A stretch of DNA of 8,883 nucleotides from Pseudoxanthomonas sp. (GTDB lineage Bacteria; Pseudomonadota; Gammaproteobacteria; Xanthomonadales; Xanthomonadaceae). Positions 1 to 5,809 of this stretch are shown piece by piece. Position 1 is the first letter of the stretch. The number at the start of each line of letters is the position of its first letter. Position numbers and translations under genes: made by a program. The notes beneath the pieces were generated by a model, which saw nothing but the letters and a program-made list of their open reading frames with translations, ran no database searches and had not been told where the DNA came from. The stretch spans positions 1 through 8,883 of the forward strand of contig JAJAZJ010000105.1 of NCBI GenBank assembly GCA_026785795.1. Reading direction: 5' to 3'.

Positions 1-11
1 ATGTAGGGCTT

Positions 12-71
12 CATCGCGACTTACGTCGCTCCTACGTCATGCCCCATCGCGACTTACGTCGCTCATACGTC
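12..71 (-). repeat. Two tandem GTAG-type REP elements (SMAG-like)
   Basis: Two 27-nt copies at 12-38 and 45-71 lie in the same orientation with a 33-nt period and differ at one base (C32 versus A65). Each contains the hairpin GCGAC-TTAC-GTCGC (16-29 and 49-62). Read on the minus strand the first copy begins GTAGGAGCGACG, the GTAG head typical of the SMAG family of repetitive extragenic palindromes known from Stenotrophomonas. The second copy has GTATGAGC, a degraded head. A GTAGG at 3-7 can pair with CCTAC at 31-35, enclosing the first hairpin. Such elements are usually mobilised by RAYT transposases encoded elsewhere and sit between genes. More copies may lie left of the window edge. Confidence 0.75.
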
Positions 72-102
72 TAATACGCGAGTTGCAGCACAACTACCGC
101 CT

Positions 103-987
103 ATGAATACACCTTTCGACCATCGCCAGATCCGCCGCGCCTTCTCGCGCGCCGCGCCCGGCTACGACGCGGCCGCGGCGCTGCAGCGCGAGGTCGGCAC
201 GCGCCTGCTGGAATCCCTGGATTACTACGGCGATCGCGTGCCCCAGGTCGTGCTGGACGTGGGCTGTGGACCTGGGCATGCGGCGGCAAGCCTGCGCAAG
301 CGCTGGCCGCGCGCGCAGGTCATCGCGCTGGACCTGGCCCTGCCGATGCTGCGTCAGGCAAAAAAACAATCCCGCTGGTGGAAGCCGTTCGCCCGGGTCT
401 GCGCCGACGCACGCGCGCTGCCGCTGGCCGAGCACAGCGTTGACGTGCTGTACACCAACCTGTGCGTGCAGTGGGTGGAAGACCTGCCGGCGCTGTTCGC
501 CGGCTTCCGGCGCGTGCTCAGACCCGGCGGCCTGCTGCTGTGTTCGACCTTCGGCCCGGATACGCTGGTCGAGCTGCGCGAGGCATTCTCGCAGGTGGAT
601 GCCGCGCCGCATGTCAGCCAGTTCCCGCCCATCGCGCGCTTCGGTGACGCCCTGCTGCTGGCCGGTTTCCGCGATCCGGTGCTGGACCGCGACCTGTTCA
701 AGCTGACCTACGACGACATGCCCGCGCTGATGCGCGAGCTGCGCGCACTGGGCGCCACCAACGCGCTGCAGTCACGCCGCCATACCCTCACCGGCCGCGC
801 GCGCTTCAGCGCGGCCAGCGCCGCGTACGAGCCCCTGCGCCAGGCCGATGGAAAACTGCCCAGCACCTGGGAGGTGATCTATGCCCATGCCTGGTCGCCG
901 CCGGCCGGTGCGCCGGTCCGCGGCCCGACCGGGGAGATGGCCGCGATGCCACTGGCGCAGATACCGATTCGACGGCGTGGGCAGTGA
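103..987 (+). CDS. bioC: Malonyl-[acyl-carrier protein] O-methyltransferase BioC
   Basis: A SAM-dependent methyltransferase that esterifies the free carboxyl of malonyl-ACP, so that fatty acid synthase can build the pimeloyl chain for biotin; it is cytosolic. The product is 294 aa, a little longer than E. coli BioC (about 251 aa) and in line with xanthomonad BioC as I remember it. The N-terminal RRAFSRAAPGYDAAAALQ (11-28) is the BioC signature. SAM motif I is LDVGCGPG (51-58). NLCVQW (119-124) matches the NLAVQW region of BioC, and STFGPDTL (148-155) follows the post-motif III strand. The C-terminal half holds YDDMPALMREL and the STWEVIYAHAW segment seen in orthologues. The ATG at 103 puts the signature at the usual distance from the N-terminus, but no clear Shine-Dalgarno precedes it. 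In xanthomonads other bio genes often lie just upstream, here beyond the window edge. Tandem REPs sit immediately 5'. Confidence 0.93.
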   Translation: MNTPFDHRQIRRAFSRAAPGYDAAAALQREVGTRLLESLDYYGDRVPQVVLDVGCGPGHAAASLRKRWPRAQVIALDLALPMLRQAKKQSRWWKPFARVCADARALPLAEHSVDVLYTNLCVQWVEDLPALFAGFRRVLRPGGLLLCSTFGPDTLVELREAFSQVDAAPHVSQFPPIARFGDALLLAGFRDPVLDRDLFKLTYDDMPALMRELRALGATNALQSRRHTLTGRARFSAASAAYEPLRQADGKLPSTWEVIYAHAWSPPAGAPVRGPTGEMAAMPLAQIPIRRRGQ

Positions 988-1157
988 GCCCTGTACAGCC
1001 GTCTGCATTGCGTGATTTTGCTGGAACGCGATCCACCTCTCCTGAGGTCCACCCGCGTGACTGGCGCGGGCTCTGTTGACCACTGGGTTCGCATCGCGCT
1101 GCGTGCTTCCTGTTTGCGTGCGCATGGACGCGTGCATCTGGCAGCGTGCAGCGGTGA

Positions 1158-1781
1158 TTACACGCGACGCAGCCTGGCGATAGCGTCGCGGTGGAAAAAA
1201 TACACCTCGTTGGCCAGGAAGCGCCAGCGCGTGGTCAGGCTGCGGAAACGGGTGGTGGGCGTGGGCGAGCCCACCGCGTTGATGCCCACATCGCGGCTGA
1301 TACGCAGCGCGCGTGACATATGCAGCGGATCGCTGACGATGATCGCGCTGCGCAGGCCTTGCCGATGCATCACGCGGTTGGCCTGCTGCAGGTTCTCCTG
1401 GGTATTGCGCGATACGGACTCGATCAGGATGGCTTTGGCCGGCACGCCCTGGCGCAGCGCATAGCGACGCGCCACCTGGGATTCGGAGAAACGTGCGCCG
1501 CCACCGCCGTATCCCCCGGTGAAAATGATCCGCTTGGCCAGGCCGCGCTGATACAGGTCGATGCCGTGAAGGATGCGCTGCTCGAACACCGGTGACGGGC
1601 GTGCGTCGTACGCCGCCGCCCCCAGCACGATGATCGTATCGGCCGGCGCCGCCTGGTCGCGTCCGCCGACCAGCACGATGTAGCTGGCCACCCCCACCAC
1701 CCAGGCCACCGGCAGCAACAGCAGCCAGCCCAGCCATCGCAGCACGCCCCCCCGGCGCCTGGGCGATCGACGCGCGCTCAC
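1158..1781 (-). CDS. DUF218 (SanA/YdcF/ElyC-like) membrane-anchored protein
   Basis: 207 aa. A basic N-terminus (RRSPRRR, 4-10) is followed by one hydrophobic segment (about 13-38), which suggests a single inner-membrane anchor with the domain outside the cytoplasm. The rest fits the DUF218 fold: VLGAAAYDARPSPVFEQR (52-69), FTGGYG (87-92), SES..A..Y (99-107), ESVSRNTQEN (121-130) and a VSDPLHMSRAL strand. Characterised relatives (SanA, ElyC) affect envelope integrity and vancomycin sensitivity in enterics; the chemistry is not settled, so no reaction is assigned. A Gly run (GGYGGGGARF, about 89-98) lengthens the loop after the FTGG strand. The GTG start overlaps the stop of the upstream serine racemase-like gene (GTGA, 4 nt), and GGAG lies 6 nt before it inside that gene, so translational coupling is expected. 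It converges on bioC, 170 nt away. Confidence 0.85.
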   Translation of the reverse strand: MSARRSPRRRGGVLRWLGWLLLLPVAWVVGVASYIVLVGGRDQAAPADTIIVLGAAAYDARPSPVFEQRILHGIDLYQRGLAKRIIFTGGYGGGGARFSESQVARRYALRQGVPAKAILIESVSRNTQENLQQANRVMHRQGLRSAIIVSDPLHMSRALRISRDVGINAVGSPTPTTRFRSLTTRWRFLANEVYFFHRDAIARLRRV

Positions 1782-2737
1782 GCCTTACTCCAGGGCAGCG
1801 CATCCAGGTCGACGTTGCCGCCTGACAGCATGACCCCAACCCGGCGGCCAGCAAACCGCATGGGCTGTGCCAGCACCGCGGCCAAGGCGATGGCCGAGGA
1901 GGGTTCCACCAGCTGCTTGGTCACCTGCCAGAGCAGGCGCATGGCGTGCACGGTGTCTGCATCGCTGACCGTGATGACGTTTGCGCCGAAACGCTGCAGC
2001 ACTTCGAAATTCGGCGCTCCCAGGGTGCCGCGCAGGCCATCGCACAGCGTGTCCGGGGTGAAGTCCACACACCGTTCGCCCGCGGCCAGCGAACGCGCGG
2101 TGTCGGCGGCTCCTTCGGGTTCGGCCAGGATGAGCTCACACCCCGGCGCCAGCGCTGCCGCCGCGATCGCCGTGCCCGCGGCCAGGCCGCCGCCGCCGAC
2201 CGGCACCACCAGCACCTGCAGGCCCTGCACCGCGTTGAGCAGCTCCAGCGCTGCGGTGCCCTGGCCAGCGATCACCTGCGCATCCGCATACGGGTGCACC
2301 AGGGTTGCGCCGGTGCTGCGCTGAAGTTCCGCGCAGGCCTGCTCGCGGGCTGTGATGGTGGGCGCACACCGCTGCACGACGCCGCCGTAGCGCTGTATCG
2401 CGGCCACCTTGCTGGCCACCGCACCTTCGGGCACCACTACGTGGCAGGCGATGCCGCGGGTGCGTGCGGCCAGGGCCAGCGCCGCGCCGTGGTTGCCGGA
2501 GGAATGGGTGACCACCCCGGCGGCGGCCGGGGCCTGCGCCAGTGCCCACACCGCGTTGCAGGCGCCGCGGAACTTGAACGCGCCCACGCGCTGCAAGTGC
2601 TCGGCCTTGAAGTGCAGGTCACAGCCGGCCGCCGCATCCAGCGTGGCCGAATGCAGCACCGGCGTCACCCGTGCGTGCGGAGCGATCCGCGCGGCGGCGG
2701 ACAGCACGTCTTCGAAAACGGGCAAGGCAGTGGACAT
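1778..2737 (-). CDS. Serine racemase-like / threonine(serine) dehydratase, PLP fold type II
   Basis: 319 aa from ATG 2737, the usual length for serine racemase and catabolic dehydratases lacking the ACT regulatory domain. The PLP lysine is K55 in GAFKFRGACNA; HSSGNHGA (78-85) binds substrate and cofactor carboxylate; PVGGGGLAAG (179-188) is the phosphate-binding loop. Three further stretches resemble eukaryotic serine racemase closely: VIAGQGTAALE (155-165), E206/A210/D212 in AEPEGAAD at the divalent-metal site, and the C-terminal LSGGNVDLDALPW. Expected reactions are L-/D-serine racemisation and beta-elimination of serine or threonine to pyruvate or 2-oxobutanoate. Sequence alone does not say which dominates. 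An in-frame GTG at 2770 would add 11 residues (LKPGCVNLFR); ATG 2737 fits family N-termini better, though neither has a good Shine-Dalgarno. It is followed by, and overlaps, the DUF218 gene. Confidence 0.85.
   Translation of the reverse strand: MSTALPVFEDVLSAAARIAPHARVTPVLHSATLDAAAGCDLHFKAEHLQRVGAFKFRGACNAVWALAQAPAAAGVVTHSSGNHGAALALAARTRGIACHVVVPEGAVASKVAAIQRYGGVVQRCAPTITAREQACAELQRSTGATLVHPYADAQVIAGQGTAALELLNAVQGLQVLVVPVGGGGLAAGTAIAAAALAPGCELILAEPEGAADTARSLAAGERCVDFTPDTLCDGLRGTLGAPNFEVLQRFGANVITVSDADTVHAMRLLWQVTKQLVEPSSAIALAAVLAQPMRFAGRRVGVMLSGGNVDLDALPWSKA
1782..1791 (-). promoter_or_regulatory. Ribosome binding site inside the upstream gene; fixes the GTG start of the DUF218 gene
   Basis: On the minus strand GGAG (1791-1788) is followed after 6 nt by GTG (1781-1779). 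It lies within the last codons of the serine racemase-like gene, whose TGA stop shares bases with that GTG. It supports the GTG start and coupled translation of the two genes. Confidence 0.6.
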
Positions 2738-2786
2738 GCGAAAAAGATTAACGCATCCGGGCTTCAGCACCGGAACCGATTGAATT

Positions 2787-2800
2787 ACCTGTGTTCAGGT
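2787..2800. promoter_or_regulatory. Short inverted repeat in the divergent intergenic region (possible operator)
   Basis: ACCTG-TGTT-CAGGT is a 5+4+5 inverted repeat in the 172 nt between the divergent serine racemase-like gene and the Gly/Tyr-rich lipoprotein gene, 50 nt from the first start and 110 nt from the second. No convincing -35/-10 pair was found for either gene. A site this short can arise by chance, so the operator reading is only a suggestion. Confidence 0.2.
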
Positions 2801-2909
2801 GTCGGGACAGCGGATGAATGTACTCTGGTGGCCGAGGGTCAGTCCGGCCGGATTAAGCGCCGATTCAATGCAGTGGGCCGAAGCTGGGGCCCTGCAACGG
2901 GGGTACACC

Positions 2910-3506
2910 ATGAAGATCCGCCTGACCATTAGCCTTATAGCCGTCGCCGCGCTCAGCGGCTGCGCCACCTATGACTACGCCGGCGGCAGCGCGCCGGGCG
3001 GCTATTACGTGGGCCGCGCCGCGCCGGTGCAAGTCTATGGCCCCTACTACGGCGGCTATGGCTATGGCGGCCAGGTTTCGCTGGGCTATGGCTGGGGCAG
3101 CTTTGGCCCCTATGGCTATTCCTGGCCCTACTATGGGTATGGCGGCTATGGCGGCTACTACCCGCATCCGAACTATCGCCCTTACCACCCGCGTCCTCCG
3201 GTCGCCCCGCACTACCCGGGCAGCAGACCGCAGCGCCCGCCAGGCCAGGAAGGCCAACCACCGCCGTGGCGTGCGCCCAACGCCGGCTATCGGGATCCGG
3301 AACGCGGCCGCGGGCTGTTGCGTGCGCAGACGGTGTCGCCGGGACTGGTCGAGTCGGCACCCGGCTATCCGGACCGGGCCCAGATTGCACCACCACCCCA
3401 GCGCATGCAGCCCCCGCCTCAGCGCATGGAGCGGGCCAGCCCGCCCGAGCGCGTGCAGGAAGAGCGGCCTGAGCGCAGCTACCGGATGACTGAAGAAACG
3501 CCCTGA
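2910..3506 (+). CDS. Small Gly/Tyr-rich, Pro-rich predicted lipoprotein of unknown function
   Basis: 198 aa. The signal peptide MKIRLTISLIAVAALSG ends in lipobox LSGC, giving lipidated Cys18; Ala at +2 favours the outer membrane. The mature part falls into two zones. About 34-90 is very rich in Gly and Tyr (GGYGYGG, YGYGGYGGYY), and from about 90 onward it is rich in Pro and Arg, with PPPQRM repeated twice near the end and an acidic/basic tail. There is no enzymatic motif and the composition suggests a largely disordered or surface-interacting chain. I do not recognise a named family. The frame is open further upstream to 2799, but ATG 2910 is chosen because it begins the signal peptide and has a GGGGGT stretch 6 nt before it. 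Divergent from the racemase gene; followed by hairpins and a strong terminator. Confidence 0.8.
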   Translation: MKIRLTISLIAVAALSGCATYDYAGGSAPGGYYVGRAAPVQVYGPYYGGYGYGGQVSLGYGWGSFGPYGYSWPYYGYGGYGGYYPHPNYRPYHPRPPVAPHYPGSRPQRPPGQEGQPPPWRAPNAGYRDPERGRGLLRAQTVSPGLVESAPGYPDRAQIAPPPQRMQPPPQRMERASPPERVQEERPERSYRMTEETP

Positions 3507-3661
3507 TTGTTTGCCGGGGTTGCCAGCGCAGGCTAGGCTCGCCGTCGGTTGACCGATTGCGTCGCTTTTCGACGTGATGGGAAGTGTCGCTCCATGTCGA
3601 TGTCCGGTGGGGAAATACTGGATCCCCCCTGTTCCGGCCCTGCCGGACGTCGGCACTTTGT

Positions 3662-3690
3662 AAAAAAGCCCGGATTGCCCGGGCTTTTTT
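3662..3690 (+). terminator. Strong Rho-independent terminator, potentially bidirectional
   Basis: AAAAAAGCCCGG (3662-3673) pairs perfectly with CCGGGCTTTTTT (3679-3690) around a 5-nt loop: a 12-bp stem with a T run of six. The A run gives the same structure on the other strand, so it can end transcripts from both sides. On the + strand it lies 156 nt beyond the lipoprotein stop and isolates mnmG from upstream transcription. Confidence 0.88.
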
Positions 3691-3711
3691 GTGTCAGGCG
3701 CACCCCGGAGG

Positions 3712-3746
3712 AAAAAGGAGCCGGCAGTCCCCCGACTGCCGGCTCC
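3712..3746 (-). terminator. Rho-independent terminator acting on the minus strand
   Basis: GGAGCCGGCAGTC (3717-3729) and GACTGCCGGCTCC (3734-3746) form a perfect 13-bp stem with a 4-nt loop. Only on the minus strand is the stem followed by a T run (TTTTT, from the A run at 3712-3716). On the plus strand GCGCTCCCCC follows. It therefore faces against every flanking protein gene and implies a minus-strand transcript arising between here and mnmG. Confidence 0.7.
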
Positions 3747-3828
3747 GGCGCTCCCCCGCAGTGCACATGGCTGGTCCCTGTTCCAAGTCACCAACCTGCG
3801 CCCCTGGTCGCTTGTCACGGCGGGTGCA
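3712..3828 (-). ncRNA. Candidate small RNA (about 117 nt), possibly sigma-54 dependent
   Basis: Inferred from three aligned signals on the minus strand: a -24/-12-like element (3855-3840) that would start transcription near 3828, a stem-loop, and an intrinsic terminator ending near 3712. In the body, GCGCAGGTTGGT (3801-3790) pairs with ACCAGCC-A-TGTGC (3775-3763), a 12-bp stem with one G-U pair in each half and one bulged A, around a 14-nt loop containing two purine-rich GG-A runs (TTGGAAC, AGGGA). A purine/G-rich single strand (GCGGGGGAGCG) separates it from the terminator hairpin. No known RNA family was recognised, and no open frame with a good ribosome site was noticed. A second, bidirectional terminator lies downstream at 3690-3662. 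The alternative is that the hairpins only serve the mnmG leader on the other strand. Confidence 0.33.
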
Positions 3829-3839
3829 GGAGGGGTGCC

Positions 3840-3855
3840 GCAGGAACCGTGCCAA
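3840..3855 (-). promoter_or_regulatory. Sigma-54 (RpoN) -24/-12 promoter-like element
   Basis: On the minus strand TTGGCACG (3855-3848), four bases, then CTGC (3843-3840). The consensus is TGGCACG-N4-TTGC(A/T). The invariant GG (3853-3852) and GC (3841-3840) are present with the required 10 nt between them; the deviations are C for T at the first base of TTGC and G after it. It predicts a start near 3828, upstream of a stem-loop and terminator in the same orientation. RpoN promoters need an enhancer-binding protein, whose site would lie around 3900-4000, in the start of mnmG; none was identified. GC-rich DNA yields chance matches, so this is suggestive only. Confidence 0.38.
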
Positions 3856-3915
3856 CTTTCCGGATGGGCCGGCCGCGTTTGGTCCCCCCGCCACTGGATG
3901 CGACACTGATCTCCC

Positions 3916-5805
3916 ATGACTGATTCCTTCCACCACTACGACGTCATCGTCATCGGCGGCGGCCACGCCGGCACCGAGGCCGCGCTGGCATCCGCCCGCG
4001 CCGGCGCGCGCACGCTGCTGCTGACCCACAGCCTGGAAACCGTGGGGGTGATGAGCTGCAACCCCGCCATTGGCGGCATCGGCAAGGGCCATCTGGTCAG
4101 GGAAATCGACGCGCTGGGCGGGGTCATGGCCCATGCCGCCGACCTGGCCGGCATCCAGTGGCGCACGCTCAACGCATCCAAGGGACCGGCGGTGCGGGCG
4201 ACGCGCTGCCAGGCCGATCGTTCGCTGTACCGCAGCGCCATCCGTCGGCTGGTCGAATCGCAGCCCGACCTCACCCTGTTCCAGGCGGCGGTGGACGACC
4301 TCGTCATCCAGAACAGCCGCGTGCACGGCGTGATCACCCAGACCGGCCTGCGCTTCCACGCAGCGGCGGTGGTGCTGACCGCCGGCACCTTCCTGGCCGG
4401 CAAGATCCATGTTGGCGAAACCCAATATGCCGGTGGGCGCGCCGGCGATCCGCCGGCCACTGCGTTGGCGCACAGGCTGCGCGAAGGCCTGTTCGTCGTC
4501 GATCGCCTGAAGACCGGCACGCCGCCGCGCATCGACGGACGCTCGCTCGACTATTCGGTGATGCAGGAACAGCCCGGCGACGATCCGGTGCCGGTCATGT
4601 CTTTCCTGGGCGATGTTGCCCAGCATCCGCGCCAGGTGCCGTGCTGGATCACCCACACCAGCGAACAAACCCACGAAATCATCCGCAGCGCCCTGCATCG
4701 CTCGCCGCTGTACAGCGGCCAGATCGAAGGCATCGGCCCGCGCTACTGCCCGTCGATCGAGGACAAGGTGGTGCGCTTTGCGGAGAAAGCGAGCCACCAG
4801 ATCTTCGTCGAGCCCGAAGGCTTGGACGTCACCGAAATCTATCCGAACGGTATTTCCACCTCGCTGCCGTTCGACGTGCAGCTGGCGCTGGTGCGCAGCA
4901 TCCGCGGCATGGAGCGCGCGCACATCACCCGTCCGGGCTATGCCATCGAGTACGACTTCTTCGATCCACGCGGACTGAAAGCATCGCTGGAAACCAAGGC
5001 CGTGTCCGGCCTGTTCTTCGCCGGGCAGATCAACGGCACTACTGGTTATGAAGAAGCCGCTGCGCAGGGCCTGATCGCCGGCCTCAACGCCGCGCGCCGC
5101 GTCCAGCAGCAGGACCCATGGTGCCCGCGTCGCGACGAGGCCTATATCGGCGTGCTGATCGACGACCTGATCACCCACGGCACCAAAGAGCCGTACCGCA
5201 TGTTCACCAGCCGCGCCGAATACCGGCTGCAGCTGCGCGAGGACAACGCAGACCTGCGCCTGACCGAAACCGGCCGCGGGCTGGGGCTGGTCAACGACGC
5301 GCGCTGGGAGGCCTTCGCCCGCAAGCGCGAGGCCATCGCCCGGGAAAACGAGCGTCTGGCCGCGATCTGGGTCACGCCCGGCAATGCGCTTGGCCGCGAA
5401 GTCGAAGCAGCGCTTGGCATCGCCGTCTCCCGCGAGACCACGGCACTGGACCTGATCAAGCGCCCGGAGCTGGGCTACGCCAAGCTGGCCTCGGTGCCGT
5501 CGATCGGGCCGGGCGTGGCCGACCCCAAAGTGGCCGAGCAGGTCGAGATCGGGGTGAAGTACTCCGGCTACCTGCACCGCCAGCGTGACGAGATCGAACG
5601 CCAGCAGCGCAACGAAGACACCGGCATTCCCGCGGACTTCGACTACGCCGGCGTGCGCGGGCTTTCGTCCGAGGTGCTGCAGAAACTCGAACGCGTGCAG
5701 CCGCAGACCGTGGGGCAGGCGCAACGGATTCCGGGCATGACCCCGACGGCTATTTCACTGCTATTGGTGCACCTGAGCCGTGCCCGGCGCAGCCAGGTCG
5801 CGTGA
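3916..5805 (+). CDS. mnmG: tRNA uridine-5-carboxymethylaminomethyl(34) synthesis enzyme MnmG (GidA)
   Basis: FAD-dependent partner of the GTPase MnmE; the complex installs the (carboxymethyl)aminomethyl group at C5 of wobble uridine 34 in certain tRNAs, using methylene-tetrahydrofolate and NADH in the cytosol. 629 aa, the same length as E. coli MnmG. The dinucleotide motif GGGHAG is at 14-19. Cys48 in [14 protein letters not shown] and Cys278 in [11 protein letters not shown] match the two catalytically important cysteines of E. coli (47 and 277). [42 protein letters not shown] (FAD) and the C-terminal [11 protein letters not shown] and [14 protein letters not shown] helical domain that contacts MnmE and tRNA are all intact. 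ATG 3916 puts the FAD motif at the normal distance, but no Shine-Dalgarno is visible. The next gene begins about 4 nt after the stop. The frequent partner rsmG is not seen here. Confidence 0.98.
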   Translation: MTDSFHHYDVIVIGGGHAGTEAALASARAGARTLLLTHSLETVGVMSCNPAIGGIGKGHLVREIDALGGVMAHAADLAGIQWRTLNASKGPAVRATRCQADRSLYRSAIRRLVESQPDLTLFQAAVDDLVIQNSRVHGVITQTGLRFHAAAVVLTAGTFLAGKIHVGETQYAGGRAGDPPATALAHRLREGLFVVDRLKTGTPPRIDGRSLDYSVMQEQPGDDPVPVMSFLGDVAQHPRQVPCWITHTSEQTHEIIRSALHRSPLYSGQIEGIGPRYCPSIEDKVVRFAEKASHQIFVEPEGLDVTEIYPNGISTSLPFDVQLALVRSIRGMERAHITRPGYAIEYDFFDPRGLKASLETKAVSGLFFAGQINGTTGYEEAAAQGLIAGLNAARRVQQQDPWCPRRDEAYIGVLIDDLITHGTKEPYRMFTSRAEYRLQLREDNADLRLTETGRGLGLVNDARWEAFARKREAIARENERLAAIWVTPGNALGREVEAALGIAVSRETTALDLIKRPELGYAKLASVPSIGPGVADPKVAEQVEIGVKYSGYLHRQRDEIERQQRNEDTGIPADFDYAGVRGLSSEVLQKLERVQPQTVGQAQRIPGMTPTAISLLLVHLSRARRSQVA

Positions 5806-5809
5806 CGGC

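Larger units (their letters stand above)
3507..3915. other. 409-nt structured gap with no convincing protein gene
   Basis: No reading frame here has a family motif, and those spanning it are shadows of neighbours. On the + strand three hairpins follow one another: GGGGA (3609-3613) with TCCCC (3623-3627), TCCGGC (3633-3638) with GCCGGA (3642-3647), and the terminator at 3662-3690. They may be the 3' end of the lipoprotein mRNA or a separate small RNA. From 3712 to 3856 the signals point to the minus strand (terminator, stem-loop, sigma-54-like promoter). The last 60 nt before mnmG show no clear promoter or Shine-Dalgarno. Confidence 0.7.

Noticed and set aside
12..71. CRISPR-like repeat-spacer pattern at the left edge
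   Set aside because: Only two copies separated by 6 nt, and the unit is an internally palindromic REP; no spacers of CRISPR length and no cas gene.
772..1854. Minus-strand open frame of 360 codons spanning the 3' end of bioC and the DUF218 gene
   Set aside because: It overlaps two genes with recognisable motifs in other frames and has no motif of its own.
1946..2932. Plus-strand open frame of 328 codons opposite the serine racemase-like gene
   Set aside because: Low-complexity Arg/Gly/His-rich shadow; the minus strand carries a clear PLP enzyme through the same bases.
3549..3577. Sigma-70 promoter starting with TTGACC after the lipoprotein gene
   Set aside because: No acceptable -10 box occurs 16-18 nt downstream of the TTGACC.
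2865..3917. Minus-strand open frame of 350 codons across the lipoprotein gene and the gap before mnmG
   Set aside because: The part over the lipoprotein is a mirror of its Gly/Tyr repeats, and the part in the gap runs through two terminator hairpins.
3694..5724. Very long open frame (676 codons) on the minus strand across mnmG
   Set aside because: It lies antisense to a full-length MnmG with all catalytic motifs, shows no family motif, and its His/Arg/Asp-rich composition is typical of antisense frames in GC-rich DNA.
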